From IMG/VR virus record IMGVR_UViG_3300050019_000127, positions 1 to 39,461 of that record: a stretch of DNA of 39,461 bases; one strand, written 5' to 3'. This document shows positions 17,394 to 24,691 of the stretch, one piece after another (position 1 is the stretch's first letter; every line of letters starts with the position of its first letter). Made by a program: the position numbers and the translations under genes. Source of the stretch: a virus. The notes below the pieces were generated by a model. That model had not been told where the DNA came from and made no database searches. It saw nothing but the letters and a program-made list of their open reading frames with translations.

Positions 17394-17983
17394 CCCCGCT
17401 CGACGCGGCTCACCTGGCGCAGGCGGCCTATACAACACCACCGACTATCGGCGAGCCGACTAGCGCGGCCCGGGCGGTCGTTGGAAACGGTGTCGTCTCG
17501 TTCCCAGGTACGAATAATATTGCCTGCTGGCTCGCCGATCTGGACGCAAAAGCGCGCTTTGTCCAAGGGCTCGGATGGCTGCATTGCGGCTTCATGGATG
17601 CACTGGAGGAAATCAAAGCGCCGCTGCTCGCGCTTCCTGACGTGGATGTGACGGTCGGGCATTCCGAAGGGGCGGCGCTAGCCATCTTGTATGCCGCTGC
17701 ACGGTGCTTGGCCGGTTGCCCGCCGAAAGAAGTCTATGCCTTCGAGCCGCCCCGCGTCAGCGCCGATGGCGCGCTAGCCAAGTTGTTTAAGGACAACGGC
17801 GTGAAGGTCAATCTGTATCGGAACGGGAACGACATCGTGCCGATCGTGCCTCGAATCTTGCATGATTGGCAGCACCCAGCCCCGCTAATCAACATCGGTG
17901 AAGCGTCATTGCCCTTTCCGAACGTCGAGGATCACCTGATGCATAACGTGATCGAGTCACTAAAAGGACCGATGTTGCAATGA
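17390..17983 (+). CDS. Class-3 lipase-like alpha/beta hydrolase
   Basis: A 197-residue protein starting in an ATGA overlap with the lipoprotein gene. It carries the nucleophile elbow GHSEG with S92. A likely catalytic Asp is D148 (GNDIVP) and a likely His is H182 or H185 (DHLMHNV). The FPGTNN segment with the following WLADLD resembles the lid and oxyanion region of the lipase_3 family. There is no signal peptide. Its place after the endolysin and lipoprotein suggests a role at or near lysis, perhaps on membrane lipids, but this is inferred. The enzyme activity and substrate are unknown. Confidence 0.78.
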   Translation: MTPLDAAHLAQAAYTTPPTIGEPTSAARAVVGNGVVSFPGTNNIACWLADLDAKARFVQGLGWLHCGFMDALEEIKAPLLALPDVDVTVGHSEGAALAILYAAARCLAGCPPKEVYAFEPPRVSADGALAKLFKDNGVKVNLYRNGNDIVPIVPRILHDWQHPAPLINIGEASLPFPNVEDHLMHNVIESLKGPMLQ

Positions 17984-18195
17984 GAACTGCGCAACAAGAG
18001 GCTGATTTCTGGGCTTGGCAGGTTGAGATCGGGCACGGCCAGTGGGAGGCGCGGCTAAGTTCGCGGGGGATACTAGGCTTGCCCGATTCTCTCCCGCCAA
18101 ACGCGGCACTATGCTTAGTCACACCGCAGCCGTCTGAAATGTATGACGAGAAAAACCGGATCGTCTACGGTGCGGCGAGATTGAGGGAAGCGTAG
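17980..18195 (+). CDS. Hypothetical protein, 71 aa
   Basis: It starts in an ATGA overlap with the lipase-like gene and ends the plus-strand late region. The sequence is polar with Trp-rich ends (QEADFWAWQVEIGHGQWEARL) and has no membrane span. Its stop lies inside an inverted repeat (18189-18221) at the edge of the likely attP. Function not recognised. Confidence 0.6.
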   Translation: MRTAQQEADFWAWQVEIGHGQWEARLSSRGILGLPDSLPPNAALCLVTPQPSEMYDEKNRIVYGAARLREA

Positions 18196-18420
18196 GCTAA
18201 AAACTGTCTAAGACCTACGCTACAACCCGCGCCAATCCTAGACTCAAAAACGCGAAAATTACTGTTTAACCTTAGACAGAACAATAGGCAATTGCTTGTA
18301 TGTTCAATTACTTGATACATTTCTCGCCCATTTTTGAGCAATAACTTTGAAAAATAAGAAACGTTGCCGTTGCTGCGTTTGAACGGTGTTGTGTCTAAGG
18401 TTTTCTAATGTGTGTCTAAG
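18196..18420. other. Probable attP region with integrase arm-type repeats
   Basis: This 220-base non-coding gap lies between convergent transcription units and next to the integrase gene. TGTCTAAG occurs at 18205-18212, 18392-18399 and 18413-18420, and inverted as CTTAGACA at 18271-18278. A close pair of imperfect direct repeats, CAATTGCTTGTAT (18289-18301) and CAATTACTTGATA (18305-18317), lies between them. An eight-base inverted repeat AGCGTAGG/CCTACGCT flanks the first arm copy. This is the layout of a phage attachment site: outer arm sites with a core between. The core itself cannot be fixed without the host att sequence. Confidence 0.65.
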
Positions 18421-19393
18421 ATTTAACCATTGGCAACGGTTGAACGAGGGGTATTTTCTTCCCTCGCAAGTATCGCTGATGCGTCTTTTCACTGCGGTGC
18501 CCAAGCAGCGCCATTGAATTCATACCCTGCTCATCGGCATCCGTTGCCGCTTTTGCCCGGATGTCGTGCATATTCCCGTTTTCAATTCCAGCCAGCTTGG
18601 TAGCTTTACGCCACCAATCCCTGACGGTAGAGTAGGGTAGCGGCTTGCCTTGCTTCGTGCTGAATAGGGTCATGCCCTTGACGCTGGTGTGCACGGCCCT
18701 GGCGTTCGCTATGGCGTCTTTCAAGTCTTGCGTCCATTCAAGGCGCATCTTCTCGCCAGTCTTTTCCTGTTGGACGTACAGACCAGCGTCTGAAATGTCC
18801 GAATAAAGGATTTTCAGCACATCGCCAATGCGTTGCCCTGTCTGAAGGCTTATCGTGATGATTGCCTTCAGCGTTGGATTTGCTTTGTCTCGAATGGCGA
18901 GATATTCAGCGTCAGTCAAATACCTGTTGCGCTGGCCACCTTGCCAGTTCTTCACCTCGCGCATCGGGTTGAAGTCAATTCGCCCCTCTTCAACGGCAAG
19001 CTGCATCGTACCAACCATTACCGACCGGTAGAGCTGGGCCATTGCATCCGTGATTTTCGCCCCGGCGACCCATTGGTAAAAGTGTTTTGGCTTGAAGTCT
19101 TCTGGATTGAACTCAGAGAATGCAACTTTCAGCTTTCGAGCTCCTGTTCCGTAGGCGCGTAAGGTATTCGCAGCAGGATGCTTCTTGTCTTTCTTGCGTT
19201 TCTCGATCCACCGGTCAATGAAGTCAGGAATGCTGCCAGATCGCTTTTTCTCGACAAGTGGCGCGTACAGGCGCAATGCTTCCGCATAGTCACGGCTCAG
19301 AAGCGTCCACTTGTTCTTGAATACGTAATAAAAACCGCCGTGCTTCTCATGCAGGCGTATAGGAAACTTACGCAAAATTGATCCTTGGCTCAT
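18416..19393 (-). CDS. int: Tyrosine-type integrase
   Basis: A 325-residue protein from the ATG at 19393; TTG and GTG codons six and five codons upstream are alternatives. It has an N-terminal arm-binding part (about 1-50), a SAM-like core-binding domain (about 55-145) and a catalytic domain. Key residues seen are R188 (TGQRIGDVL), H276 and R279 (HDIRAKAA), H299 (LLGHRSEKT) and Y308 (HQRYLRG). This is the full R-H-R-H-Y set. It would integrate and excise the prophage at attP. The gene ends inside an arm-type repeat, and its start overlaps the DUF4224-like gene. It is the last gene of the long minus-strand operon. Confidence 0.92.
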   Translation of the reverse strand: MSQGSILRKFPIRLHEKHGGFYYVFKNKWTLLSRDYAEALRLYAPLVEKKRSGSIPDFIDRWIEKRKKDKKHPAANTLRAYGTGARKLKVAFSEFNPEDFKPKHFYQWVAGAKITDAMAQLYRSVMVGTMQLAVEEGRIDFNPMREVKNWQGGQRNRYLTDAEYLAIRDKANPTLKAIITISLQTGQRIGDVLKILYSDISDAGLYVQQEKTGEKMRLEWTQDLKDAIANARAVHTSVKGMTLFSTKQGKPLPYSTVRDWWRKATKLAGIENGNMHDIRAKAATDADEQGMNSMALLGHRSEKTHQRYLRGKKIPLVQPLPMVKS

Positions 19394-19562
19394 TCTTTGT
19401 CGGCTCACCAAGTTTAGCGTTCAGCGCGGATTCTGCAACCACCGGCCAGCCGTCAGCGTCTTTGATGAAAGGGACACCTATCTCCTTCAGCCAAGGAATG
19501 ATTCGGCGGCGCTGCTTCGCTCCGCTGATCTTCTGTAACTCTGCCTTCAGAACAATGTTCAT
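19368..19562 (-). CDS. DUF4224-like small protein next to integrase
   Basis: The start at 19562 makes an ATGA overlap with the previous gene, giving 64 residues. The segment LKEIGVPFIKDADGWPVV is typical of DUF4224, small proteins often found directly before phage integrases. A role as excisionase or DNA-bending partner of integrase is plausible but not established. Its end overlaps the integrase start by 26 bases. Confidence 0.72.
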   Translation of the reverse strand: MNIVLKAELQKISGAKQRRRIIPWLKEIGVPFIKDADGWPVVAESALNAKLGEPTKNEPRINFA

Positions 19563-19867
19563 CCCGCGGCTCCCGGCAACATCATCTGACGTGGCGCAGG
19601 CTTCAGGATCTCGGTGTCGCAATCCATTGCGTTCATCTGGACGCCGTTGGGAATGAAAGATTGGACGTGGCAGCCTCTGGTTTCGCCAAGGTCAGTCAGA
19701 ACATATAGAAATATCCCGCTATCGCATTCCTCCATCTTGGTGATAGTGCCAATGACCGGACAATCGGACATTGCTTTCCAGTGATGGCGGATGTGGCTAA
19801 TCCGTGTTCCGATTTCGATGTCTTGCCCGATGGTGGTATGTAGTCGATGGAAGTGACGGCGGCTCAT
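19559..19867 (-). CDS. Hypothetical protein, 102 aa
   Basis: Located between the dNMP kinase and DUF4224 genes, coupled to each by an ATGA-type overlap. It has a basic, His-rich start (RRHFHRLHTTIGQDIEIGTRI) and a beta-rich middle (PVIGTITKMEECDSGIFLYVL), suggesting a small nucleic-acid-associated beta-barrel, but no family is recognised. Confidence 0.65.
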   Translation of the reverse strand: MSRRHFHRLHTTIGQDIEIGTRISHIRHHWKAMSDCPVIGTITKMEECDSGIFLYVLTDLGETRGCHVQSFIPNGVQMNAMDCDTEILKPAPRQMMLPGAAG

Positions 19868-20424
19868 ATCGTCGTTCCTCGCGAGATTCCAAACACAAAT
19901 CCAATCGCCTCATCGATCTGCTCGTACATCTGCTCAACCGTTCCAGAGTTCATCAACAGTCGGTCGGCCGCAATTTCTGCACCTTCGCGCTCACTGCGAT
20001 GGCCGCTGTGTTCGGTTGTTTCTGCGCCGGGACGAAGAATCCGCCAGACTTCTCCGCCCATTCGATTAATGAGATCGGATTCGGTTTTGAATCGAACGTC
20101 GGTAATCACCACGTCATCGCCGGCCTGCGTGGCCAGCGCGATCCGCTGGGCCATGTGTTTCGTCCAGATGCTGGGGTCGATTAGGTCTCGCCCCCATTCG
20201 CTGCCGAGCAGCTGCATCAGCTGGCGTGGGCTCTTGCCCACCCAGGCGATGATCTTCTCTTTGTGTTCTGGTCTGAAGTCTCGGTCAGCAAGGTCAAGCA
20301 TGGCCTTCAGTCCGTCACGAATCGGGTCGGCGAAGGCAAAGACAGCGAAGTTGTGCGCCTTGGATAGATAGAATCCAGCGGTATCTTTCCCGGCAAATGC
20401 AGCGCCAGTGAGGCCAATAATCAT
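19864..20424 (-). CDS. Deoxynucleoside monophosphate kinase
   Basis: A 186-residue protein with an N-terminal P-loop, IIGLTGAAFAGKDTAG, in the form used by T4-type dNMP kinases (GKDT rather than GKST). Later segments DVVITDVRFKTESDLI and the end fit the fold. It would phosphorylate dNMPs to dNDPs for phage DNA synthesis. It starts in an ATGA overlap with the RT gene and is coupled to the next gene. Placed directly after a DGR reverse transcriptase, it might also supply dNTPs for cDNA synthesis, but that is speculation. Confidence 0.82.
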   Translation of the reverse strand: MIIGLTGAAFAGKDTAGFYLSKAHNFAVFAFADPIRDGLKAMLDLADRDFRPEHKEKIIAWVGKSPRQLMQLLGSEWGRDLIDPSIWTKHMAQRIALATQAGDDVVITDVRFKTESDLINRMGGEVWRILRPGAETTEHSGHRSEREGAEIAADRLLMNSGTVEQMYEQIDEAIGFVFGISRGTTI

Positions 20425-21809
20425 GTGTGTCTCCGGTAAGTTTTAGTCAGATCGGCCTTGATGCTGTGGCCGCGATAACGCAGGATGTTGGCCAGTTGCG
20501 CCCGGTCGTGATGGCTGTGGCCTGATTGTCGAAACAATCCGAAATAGCTATTGGCTGTCTCGAAAAGTTTGTCGCCCTCTATTGAGCGAACACGGCTCAG
20601 GGCATCATTGAAGGTGCGTCGACGTGTCGTTCGGCGCCATGGCTTAATCACCTGCCCAATGAAGTCGACGCCGCGATCTACGGGCTGCAGGATGGTCTTC
20701 TTGGCGTTGAGTCGCGCATTCAGGCGTGCCGGAAGAAAGTCCTCGATCTCGGCGTGTGCGGTGTTGAGCCACTGGGGCGATTCGTGCAATAGGATGAAGT
20801 CATCGACGTAGCGCACGTAATGCTTGGCGCCGATCCGGTGCTTAATGAACTGGTCCAGTGCATCAAGGTAGACGTTGGCAAAGAACTGGCTGGAAAGATT
20901 GCCAATGGGAAGTCCGCGATTGGCCGGGTGGTTGGTCAGTCGTTTATGGGCCGGTACCAGATCCAGCTTGGCCGGATCGCCGCGTAACTCGTAGTTCTGG
21001 CGCGGATCGTGAAACAGAATGGTTTCAGTCAGCCACAGCCACCAGGGTTCAATGATGTGTGTAGCCAGTTGCTCATGCAGGATGTTTTTATCGATGCTGA
21101 CGAAGAAGTTAGCCAGATCGAGTTTCAGGTAATGCGCTGGCCGACTCCAGTTCTGCGTGACGCTACGGATCTTCGCCTCCAGGCGCTCGGCCGCATAGAG
21201 CGTTCCGCGCCCCGGGATGCAGGCGCAGGAATCCACAATGAAGCGCCGGTAGAACATGGGCGAGACGCGGTTGTAGAGCAAATGGTGCACGATGCGATCA
21301 CGGAAATCTGCCGCCCATACCTCGCGCGGTTTTGGCCGGGTGATGGCAAAGCAGATCGAGCATCCGGGTGTATAGGTGCTGTCCCGCAGCTCGTCGGCCA
21401 GGATGCTTAGGTTGTGCTCCAGATCCTGCTCGAAGGCCAAAGCGCTGGCGCTGTTGCGCTTGGACTGGCGGCAATCGAAGTAGGCCTGGACAAGTTCTAC
21501 AAAAGAAAAATCAGCCGGGTGGCGTTGTGTTCGATCTGCGGACAGCCCGGGCGCGCAACTCGTTGTTGACGTTGTTGTTGTTCTGGTTGCCGTTGTTGAA
21601 GTTCTGATACCAGGCGTAACCGGCGTCGGACTCGTGCTGTTTCCTGTTGTGCTATCGATGTCGCCCTGCCGAATCATCAGCGGGGAAACTGCGCCAGACC
21701 GATCCTGGCTACTGCCAGTGGTATCCGTGGTGCGCATGTCGGTGGCCTTGTGGGCCAGCGGCTCAACCAGATTGAAAATTCGTACAGTCATGGGGGTCGT
21801 AACCTTCAT
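20421..21809 (-). CDS. DGR reverse transcriptase
   Basis: The RT of a diversity-generating retroelement. From the ATG at 21809 it is 462 residues. The catalytic YVDD is at 334-337 (RYVDDFIL), and the DGR hallmark IGNLSSQ is at 302-308, where other RTs have QGxxxSP. LKLDLANFFVSID carries the first catalytic Asp. The segment FRDRIVHHLLYN near 169-180 is also typical. The core domain starts only near residue 100; the first 100 residues cover the spacer and the template repeat read in another frame. I prefer 21809 because that ATG overlaps the original avd stop (ATGA). No start codon lies between the end of the template repeat and the RT core, so translation must begin upstream and pass through it. 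It ends coupled to the dNMP kinase gene. Confidence 0.93.
   Translation of the reverse strand: MKVTTPMTVRIFNLVEPLAHKATDMRTTDTTGSSQDRSGAVSPLMIRQGDIDSTTGNSTSPTPVTPGIRTSTTATRTTTTSTTSCAPGLSADRTQRHPADFSFVELVQAYFDCRQSKRNSASALAFEQDLEHNLSILADELRDSTYTPGCSICFAITRPKPREVWAADFRDRIVHHLLYNRVSPMFYRRFIVDSCACIPGRGTLYAAERLEAKIRSVTQNWSRPAHYLKLDLANFFVSIDKNILHEQLATHIIEPWWLWLTETILFHDPRQNYELRGDPAKLDLVPAHKRLTNHPANRGLPIGNLSSQFFANVYLDALDQFIKHRIGAKHYVRYVDDFILLHESPQWLNTAHAEIEDFLPARLNARLNAKKTILQPVDRGVDFIGQVIKPWRRTTRRRTFNDALSRVRSIEGDKLFETANSYFGLFRQSGHSHHDRAQLANILRYRGHSIKADLTKTYRRHT
21535..21641 (-). repeat. DGR template repeat (TR)
   Basis: This 107-base repeat, read on the minus strand, contains ten AAC codons in the frame used by the targets. 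It matches three variable repeats, differing only at template adenines. Its 3' part in coding sense is a constant GC-rich stretch (GTTGCGCGCCCGGG), as expected for the mutagenic homology initiation region. It lies just upstream of the RT core, in the usual avd-TR-RT order, and within the RT reading frame. Confidence 0.95.
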
Positions 21810-22159
21810 GAAGCGGACGATGCGGCGGAACGACGCCATCCACTGGCCTGCTTGCCAATGCTGGTGGTCAATTCGATTGCCTTGGCGTACTGGCCAATCG
21901 AGATCAACTGCTTGTCACGCGATCATCGAATGAGCAGCTCTGTAACTTGAAGCCGCTCAATCAGATCGTCGATGTGAGGCGCTTTCACGCGGGAAACATT
22001 GGCGCGAAAGATGAGCACCATGATCTCAACGCACTCATCACGGAGTTTCCCGCCGATCGATGACTTGAAGTCACGATTCATGTTCTTGACGAGATCCGTG
22101 ATGGCGTTGAGAAGGTCATAAGCAACCTTGTAAATCGGCAATTGGGTGTGGAGTGCCAT
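21806..22159 (-). pseudogene. avd: DGR accessory protein Avd, interrupted by an in-frame UGA
   Basis: The first 78 residues (ALHTQLPIYKVAYDLLNAI and on to TELLIR) fit the Avd four-helix bundle, which binds the RT and RNA template. TGA at 21923-21925 then stops the frame, but the same frame continues SRDKQLISIGQYAKAIELT and IGKQASGW, the typical last helix, to a TGA at 21806-21808. The full length would be about 117 residues, as usual for the family. One base change, for example Leu TTA to TGA, would explain it. The original stop overlaps the RT start (ATGA), so the lesion may also lower RT translation. No clear ribosome-binding site precedes the ATG at 22159. It may be a sequencing error or a real knock-out; stop readthrough is a third option. 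Confidence 0.85.
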
Positions 22160-22188
22160 GCTGAATAAAGGAATAAATTACTGAAGGA

Positions 22189-22644
22189 CTAAATGGCTAC
22201 TCTGCGGACAGCCCGGGCGCGCAACTCGTTGAGGACGTGGTCGTAGATCTGGTCGCCGCTGATGAAGTGCTGAAACCAGGCGTAACCGGCGTCGGACTCG
22301 TGCTGTTCACAAGACCAGTAGTAGCGCTCTTCGAACTGTTCTTTGAGGTTTGCGAACAGCAGGGATTGTTCACGGCGTGTTGGCAGTTCGCCGCCGAGTA
22401 GTTTTGCCCAGTCCTTGGCGGCTTGCCACGCCATATCGGCGGTTGGAATTCCTGCCATCAGGATCAGGTGATAACTGGCCTCGCCGTCCTTTCCGACGAT
22501 TAGGCCGGCGTAGTGCTCGCCAGGCCGCATGGTGATCAGCGTTTCAGGGAAGTGGAATTCCGGTATTTGTTCCTCAAATTGAGCGATCAGTGCGGCCAGC
22601 TTGCTTTGCTCGGCCTTGATAGATTCGAGAGTGATGGTGATCAT
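22189..22644 (-). CDS. DGR target protein 1 (DUF1566-like, C-type-lectin-type variable end)
   Basis: A 151-residue protein with AGAGG before its ATG. The first 35 residues form an extra helix (SIKAEQSKLAALIAQFEEQI) missing in the other targets. The DUF1566-like core has GEHYAGLIVGKDGEASYHLI and GGELPTRREQSLLF. The YYWSCEQHESDAGYAW segment leads into the variable repeat, and the constant end is NELRARAVRRVAI. Relative to the template, the Asn codons have become I, S, D, Y, H and L. No signal peptide is seen, so it is likely cytoplasmic. It lies just upstream of avd. Confidence 0.88.
   Translation of the reverse strand: MITITLESIKAEQSKLAALIAQFEEQIPEFHFPETLITMRPGEHYAGLIVGKDGEASYHLILMAGIPTADMAWQAAKDWAKLLGGELPTRREQSLLFANLKEQFEERYYWSCEQHESDAGYAWFQHFISGDQIYDHVLNELRARAVRRVAI
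22201..22307 (-). repeat. DGR variable repeat VR1
   Basis: Aligned with the template repeat without gaps it has 11 differences, all at positions where the template coding strand has A. It covers the last third of target 1 up to the final four codons. Confidence 0.94.
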
Positions 22645-22677
22645 TGCGGCCTCTTAAATGAATAAATTGTTAAAGGA

Positions 22678-23046
22678 CTAAATGGGCAATCTGCGGACAG
22701 CCCGGGCGCGCAACTCGAGGTTGACGGTGAGGTTGTCCTGGTAGCCGTTGTCGAAGTCCTGACACCAGGCGTAACCGGCGTCGGACTCGTGCTGTTCGCC
22801 GCTCCAGTACCAGTCTTTCTTGAATTCATCCCGGTGCTTGGCCCACAATAGGGATTGCTCTACTCGGGTCGGAAGCTCGCCGCCGATGGACTTAGCCCAT
22901 TCGGTTTGTTTCTCCCAGGAGGCATCATCGCTGTCGCCAGGGAGAAGGATGATGTGGTGGCCTTGCTGGCTCTCCGCGTCGAACAGAGTGGCGATGTAGA
23001 TTTCGCCGGCAGCAAGGTTAGGTAGTGTGATAGATGGTTTTTCCAT
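22678..23046 (-). CDS. DGR target protein 2 (DUF1566-like)
   Basis: A 122-residue protein with GGGAG before the ATG. It begins EKPSITLPNLAAGEIYIATL and has HHIILLPGDSDDASWEKQ and GGELPTRVEQSLLWAKH, typical of DUF1566-like phage proteins with a C-type lectin type end. WYWSGEQHESDAGYAW leads into VR2. The variable residues are D, Y, D, L, T and L where the template encodes Asn. It is the only target besides target 1 with an intact frame. Confidence 0.88.
   Translation of the reverse strand: MEKPSITLPNLAAGEIYIATLFDAESQQGHHIILLPGDSDDASWEKQTEWAKSIGGELPTRVEQSLLWAKHRDEFKKDWYWSGEQHESDAGYAWCQDFDNGYQDNLTVNLELRARAVRRLPI
22690..22796 (-). repeat. DGR variable repeat VR2
   Basis: Ten differences from the template repeat over 107 bases, without gaps, all at template adenines. 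Homology to VR3, but not to the template, continues upstream (TACTGGAGCGGCGA), reflecting the shared target gene family. Confidence 0.94.
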
Positions 23047-23076
23047 GATGACTCCCGTGTGGTGTTAAGAACGGCG

Positions 23077-23166
23077 CTATTTCGTGCCGAAGTGAATGGC
23101 TGACCCAGCGACCAGCGAAACGCCGATCGAAGCGAAGATCCAGCCGAGAATGATGAGTACGATCAT
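23077..23166 (-). CDS. Small membrane peptide, 29 aa
   Basis: The ATG at 23166 overlaps the stop of the upstream small gene (ATGA), with AAAGG nearby. Nearly the whole peptide is a membrane span (IVLIILGWIFASIGVSLVAG), ending in HFGTK. Function unknown; the upstream extension of the frame is unlikely to be translated. Confidence 0.5.
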   Translation of the reverse strand: MIVLIILGWIFASIGVSLVAGSAIHFGTK

Positions 23167-23267
23167 CGCGCCGCCTTTACCCATGCCAGATGGGCGGAAT
23201 AGTTGAGCCGGCGCATGTAGCGCCAAGCCGTTAAAACACGCGTAGCGAATGCAATCAGGCGACGCAT
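23163..23267 (-). CDS. Small basic protein, 34 aa
   Basis: This 34-residue frame begins RRLIAFATRVLTAWRYMRR and ends LAWVKAAR. Short basic, Trp/Arg-rich proteins of this kind are common in early phage operons. It overlaps both neighbours, which supports translation. No function recognised. Confidence 0.45.
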   Translation of the reverse strand: MRRLIAFATRVLTAWRYMRRLNYSAHLAWVKAAR

Positions 23268-23467
23268 GGCGAGTTGACCAATGGTTTGGTGACGCAACCC
23301 ATTCGTGCCCAGCCTTTCGGGATGCGGTCTTTCGGGAAGAACGAGATGCGGAACGGGCCTTGCATCGCATTGCAGGCAATCAACCCGGACTTTAAGGCTC
23401 GGGTAACGACCTGATCGACCGTGGCATCATCGATCTGGCGCATAGGCAGGATCATTGCGGAAATCAT
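23255..23467 (-). CDS. Hypothetical protein, 70 aa
   Basis: Preceded by GGGGA five bases before the ATG and located 15 bases after the DUF2303-like gene. The sequence has a helix (DDATVDQVVTRALKSGLIAC) and a C-terminal FFPKDRIPKGWARMGCVTKP. It looks like a small cytoplasmic early protein. Family not recognised. Confidence 0.6.
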   Translation of the reverse strand: MISAMILPMRQIDDATVDQVVTRALKSGLIACNAMQGPFRISFFPKDRIPKGWARMGCVTKPLVNSPCVA

Positions 23468-23482
23468 GGCGTCCCCGATTGG

Positions 23483-24337
23483 TTATGACGAGAAGGGTTC
23501 GCCGAAGAAGAACGGATTGCCGGTCTTCTCGCGGATCAGCGCAATCAGCGTCTGCGTAGCGGCCTCAAGCACCTTGTCCTGGCGGATCAACTCAAACCAG
23601 AAAGCCAGCTTTCCATCGCGCACGCGGTAGCGCAGACGGGCGTCAATGCGGTAAGCATCGCCATTCCAAAACACCGGGAAGCCCAGCGAGAAGCGGTCGA
23701 ATACCTGCATCTTCTGCAGCGTCTGTGCGTCATCGTCTTGCACGAAGCTCATCTGTACACCGCCGTTTTGCAGGCGGATCGCGCTCTTGAAACGCATGTC
23801 CTGATTGGCTTCGAAGGTGACCGCCATTTCCAGCATCTGCGCACCGGTCGGGCTGCCGTCGACGCTCGCAATGTCCTTCAGGTTGTCTTCGACGAAGACG
23901 GCGAATTCAACTTGCGTGAAAGGTTTTTTGTTCTGGCTGACCCAACGGACCCATTCCTCAGAAAACTCTGGCGAAAACGAGGCTTTGTGGTCGCGCCACG
24001 CGGCTTTTGTTTCGTCCTCGCCGTGGTCGTTGAGAATTCCCGTGAACTTGACCTTCCCGGCCTTGTAGTCGGCGATGCACCAGACGGTGCTATCGGTGAG
24101 TGAGCCGTGACGCTTGATGTAGCCGATAAAGCTGTCGGCGTCATCAGTGCGAACGGTTGCCAACTTGCGGCGCGGAGCCAAAAGCAGCTTCTTGTCGTCG
24201 TCGCGCTCTTCCAGCTTCCAGTCCGGGGGCAATGCTACGCGCTTGATATTGCCACCCGGCTCGCTGATGATCTCGATGGGCTGTTTCATTTCACGCGCCA
24301 GCGTTTCGGCGATATTGCTCAGTTCAGTGTTTTCCAC
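23483..24337 (-). CDS. DUF2303 family protein
   Basis: A 284-residue protein beginning ENTELSNIAETLAREMKQP. It contains PPDWKLEERDDDKKLLLAP and later KPFTQVEFAVFVEDNLKDI, hallmarks of the DUF2303 (YfdQ-like) family of phage early proteins. The C-terminus is beta-rich and ends FFFGEPFSS. The biochemical role is unknown; relatives lie in lambdoid early operons near recombination genes. It follows the 114-residue gene by nine bases. Confidence 0.85.
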   Translation of the reverse strand: MENTELSNIAETLAREMKQPIEIISEPGGNIKRVALPPDWKLEERDDDKKLLLAPRRKLATVRTDDADSFIGYIKRHGSLTDSTVWCIADYKAGKVKFTGILNDHGEDETKAAWRDHKASFSPEFSEEWVRWVSQNKKPFTQVEFAVFVEDNLKDIASVDGSPTGAQMLEMAVTFEANQDMRFKSAIRLQNGGVQMSFVQDDDAQTLQKMQVFDRFSLGFPVFWNGDAYRIDARLRYRVRDGKLAFWFELIRQDKVLEAATQTLIALIREKTGNPFFFGEPFSS

Positions 24338-24346
24338 AGGGATTCC

Positions 24347-24691
24347 TTAAGCGGTCTTGAGTTCAGAAGGGGAGACGTCGGCGGTACCGGCAGCGACCTT
24401 GAGGGCAAGATTCAACTGGCGCGGATCGTCAGCAACCAGGTTGCCCTCGGGCGTGGCGAAGAGCAGGGCTTCCATCGCTTCTTCGGCTGGCTTGGTCATC
24501 TTCACCTTGCCGGAAATGTGCATCGCCCCCCCGCGCGTGGCCTTCTTGACGGTGATGGACAGATCGATCTTTCCGGACTTTCCGGAAGCATCGACGGCGG
24601 ATACCAACTCAGCGAGCTTGTCGCTGGCAATATCGATAAACACGCCACCGCCGATATGGCGAAGGGTGTCGGTGATGGGGCGCGTGCTCAT
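24347..24691 (-). CDS. Conserved hypothetical early phage protein, 114 aa
   Basis: GAGG precedes the ATG. The protein begins RPITDTLRHIGGGVFIDIAS, and has a beta segment (KIDLSITVKKATRGGAMHISG). It ends with a helix and SPSELKTA. Proteins of this look often accompany DUF2303 genes. No enzyme motif is visible; it may act together with its DUF2303 neighbour. Confidence 0.7.
   Translation of the reverse strand: MSTRPITDTLRHIGGGVFIDIASDKLAELVSAVDASGKSGKIDLSITVKKATRGGAMHISGKVKMTKPAEEAMEALLFATPEGNLVADDPRQLNLALKVAAGTADVSPSELKTA

Noticed and set aside
20421-21809. Retron or group II intron reverse transcriptase
   Set aside because: The IGNLSSQ motif, the nearby TR and VRs and Avd are DGR features; no intron RNA structure, maturase domain or retron RNA is seen.
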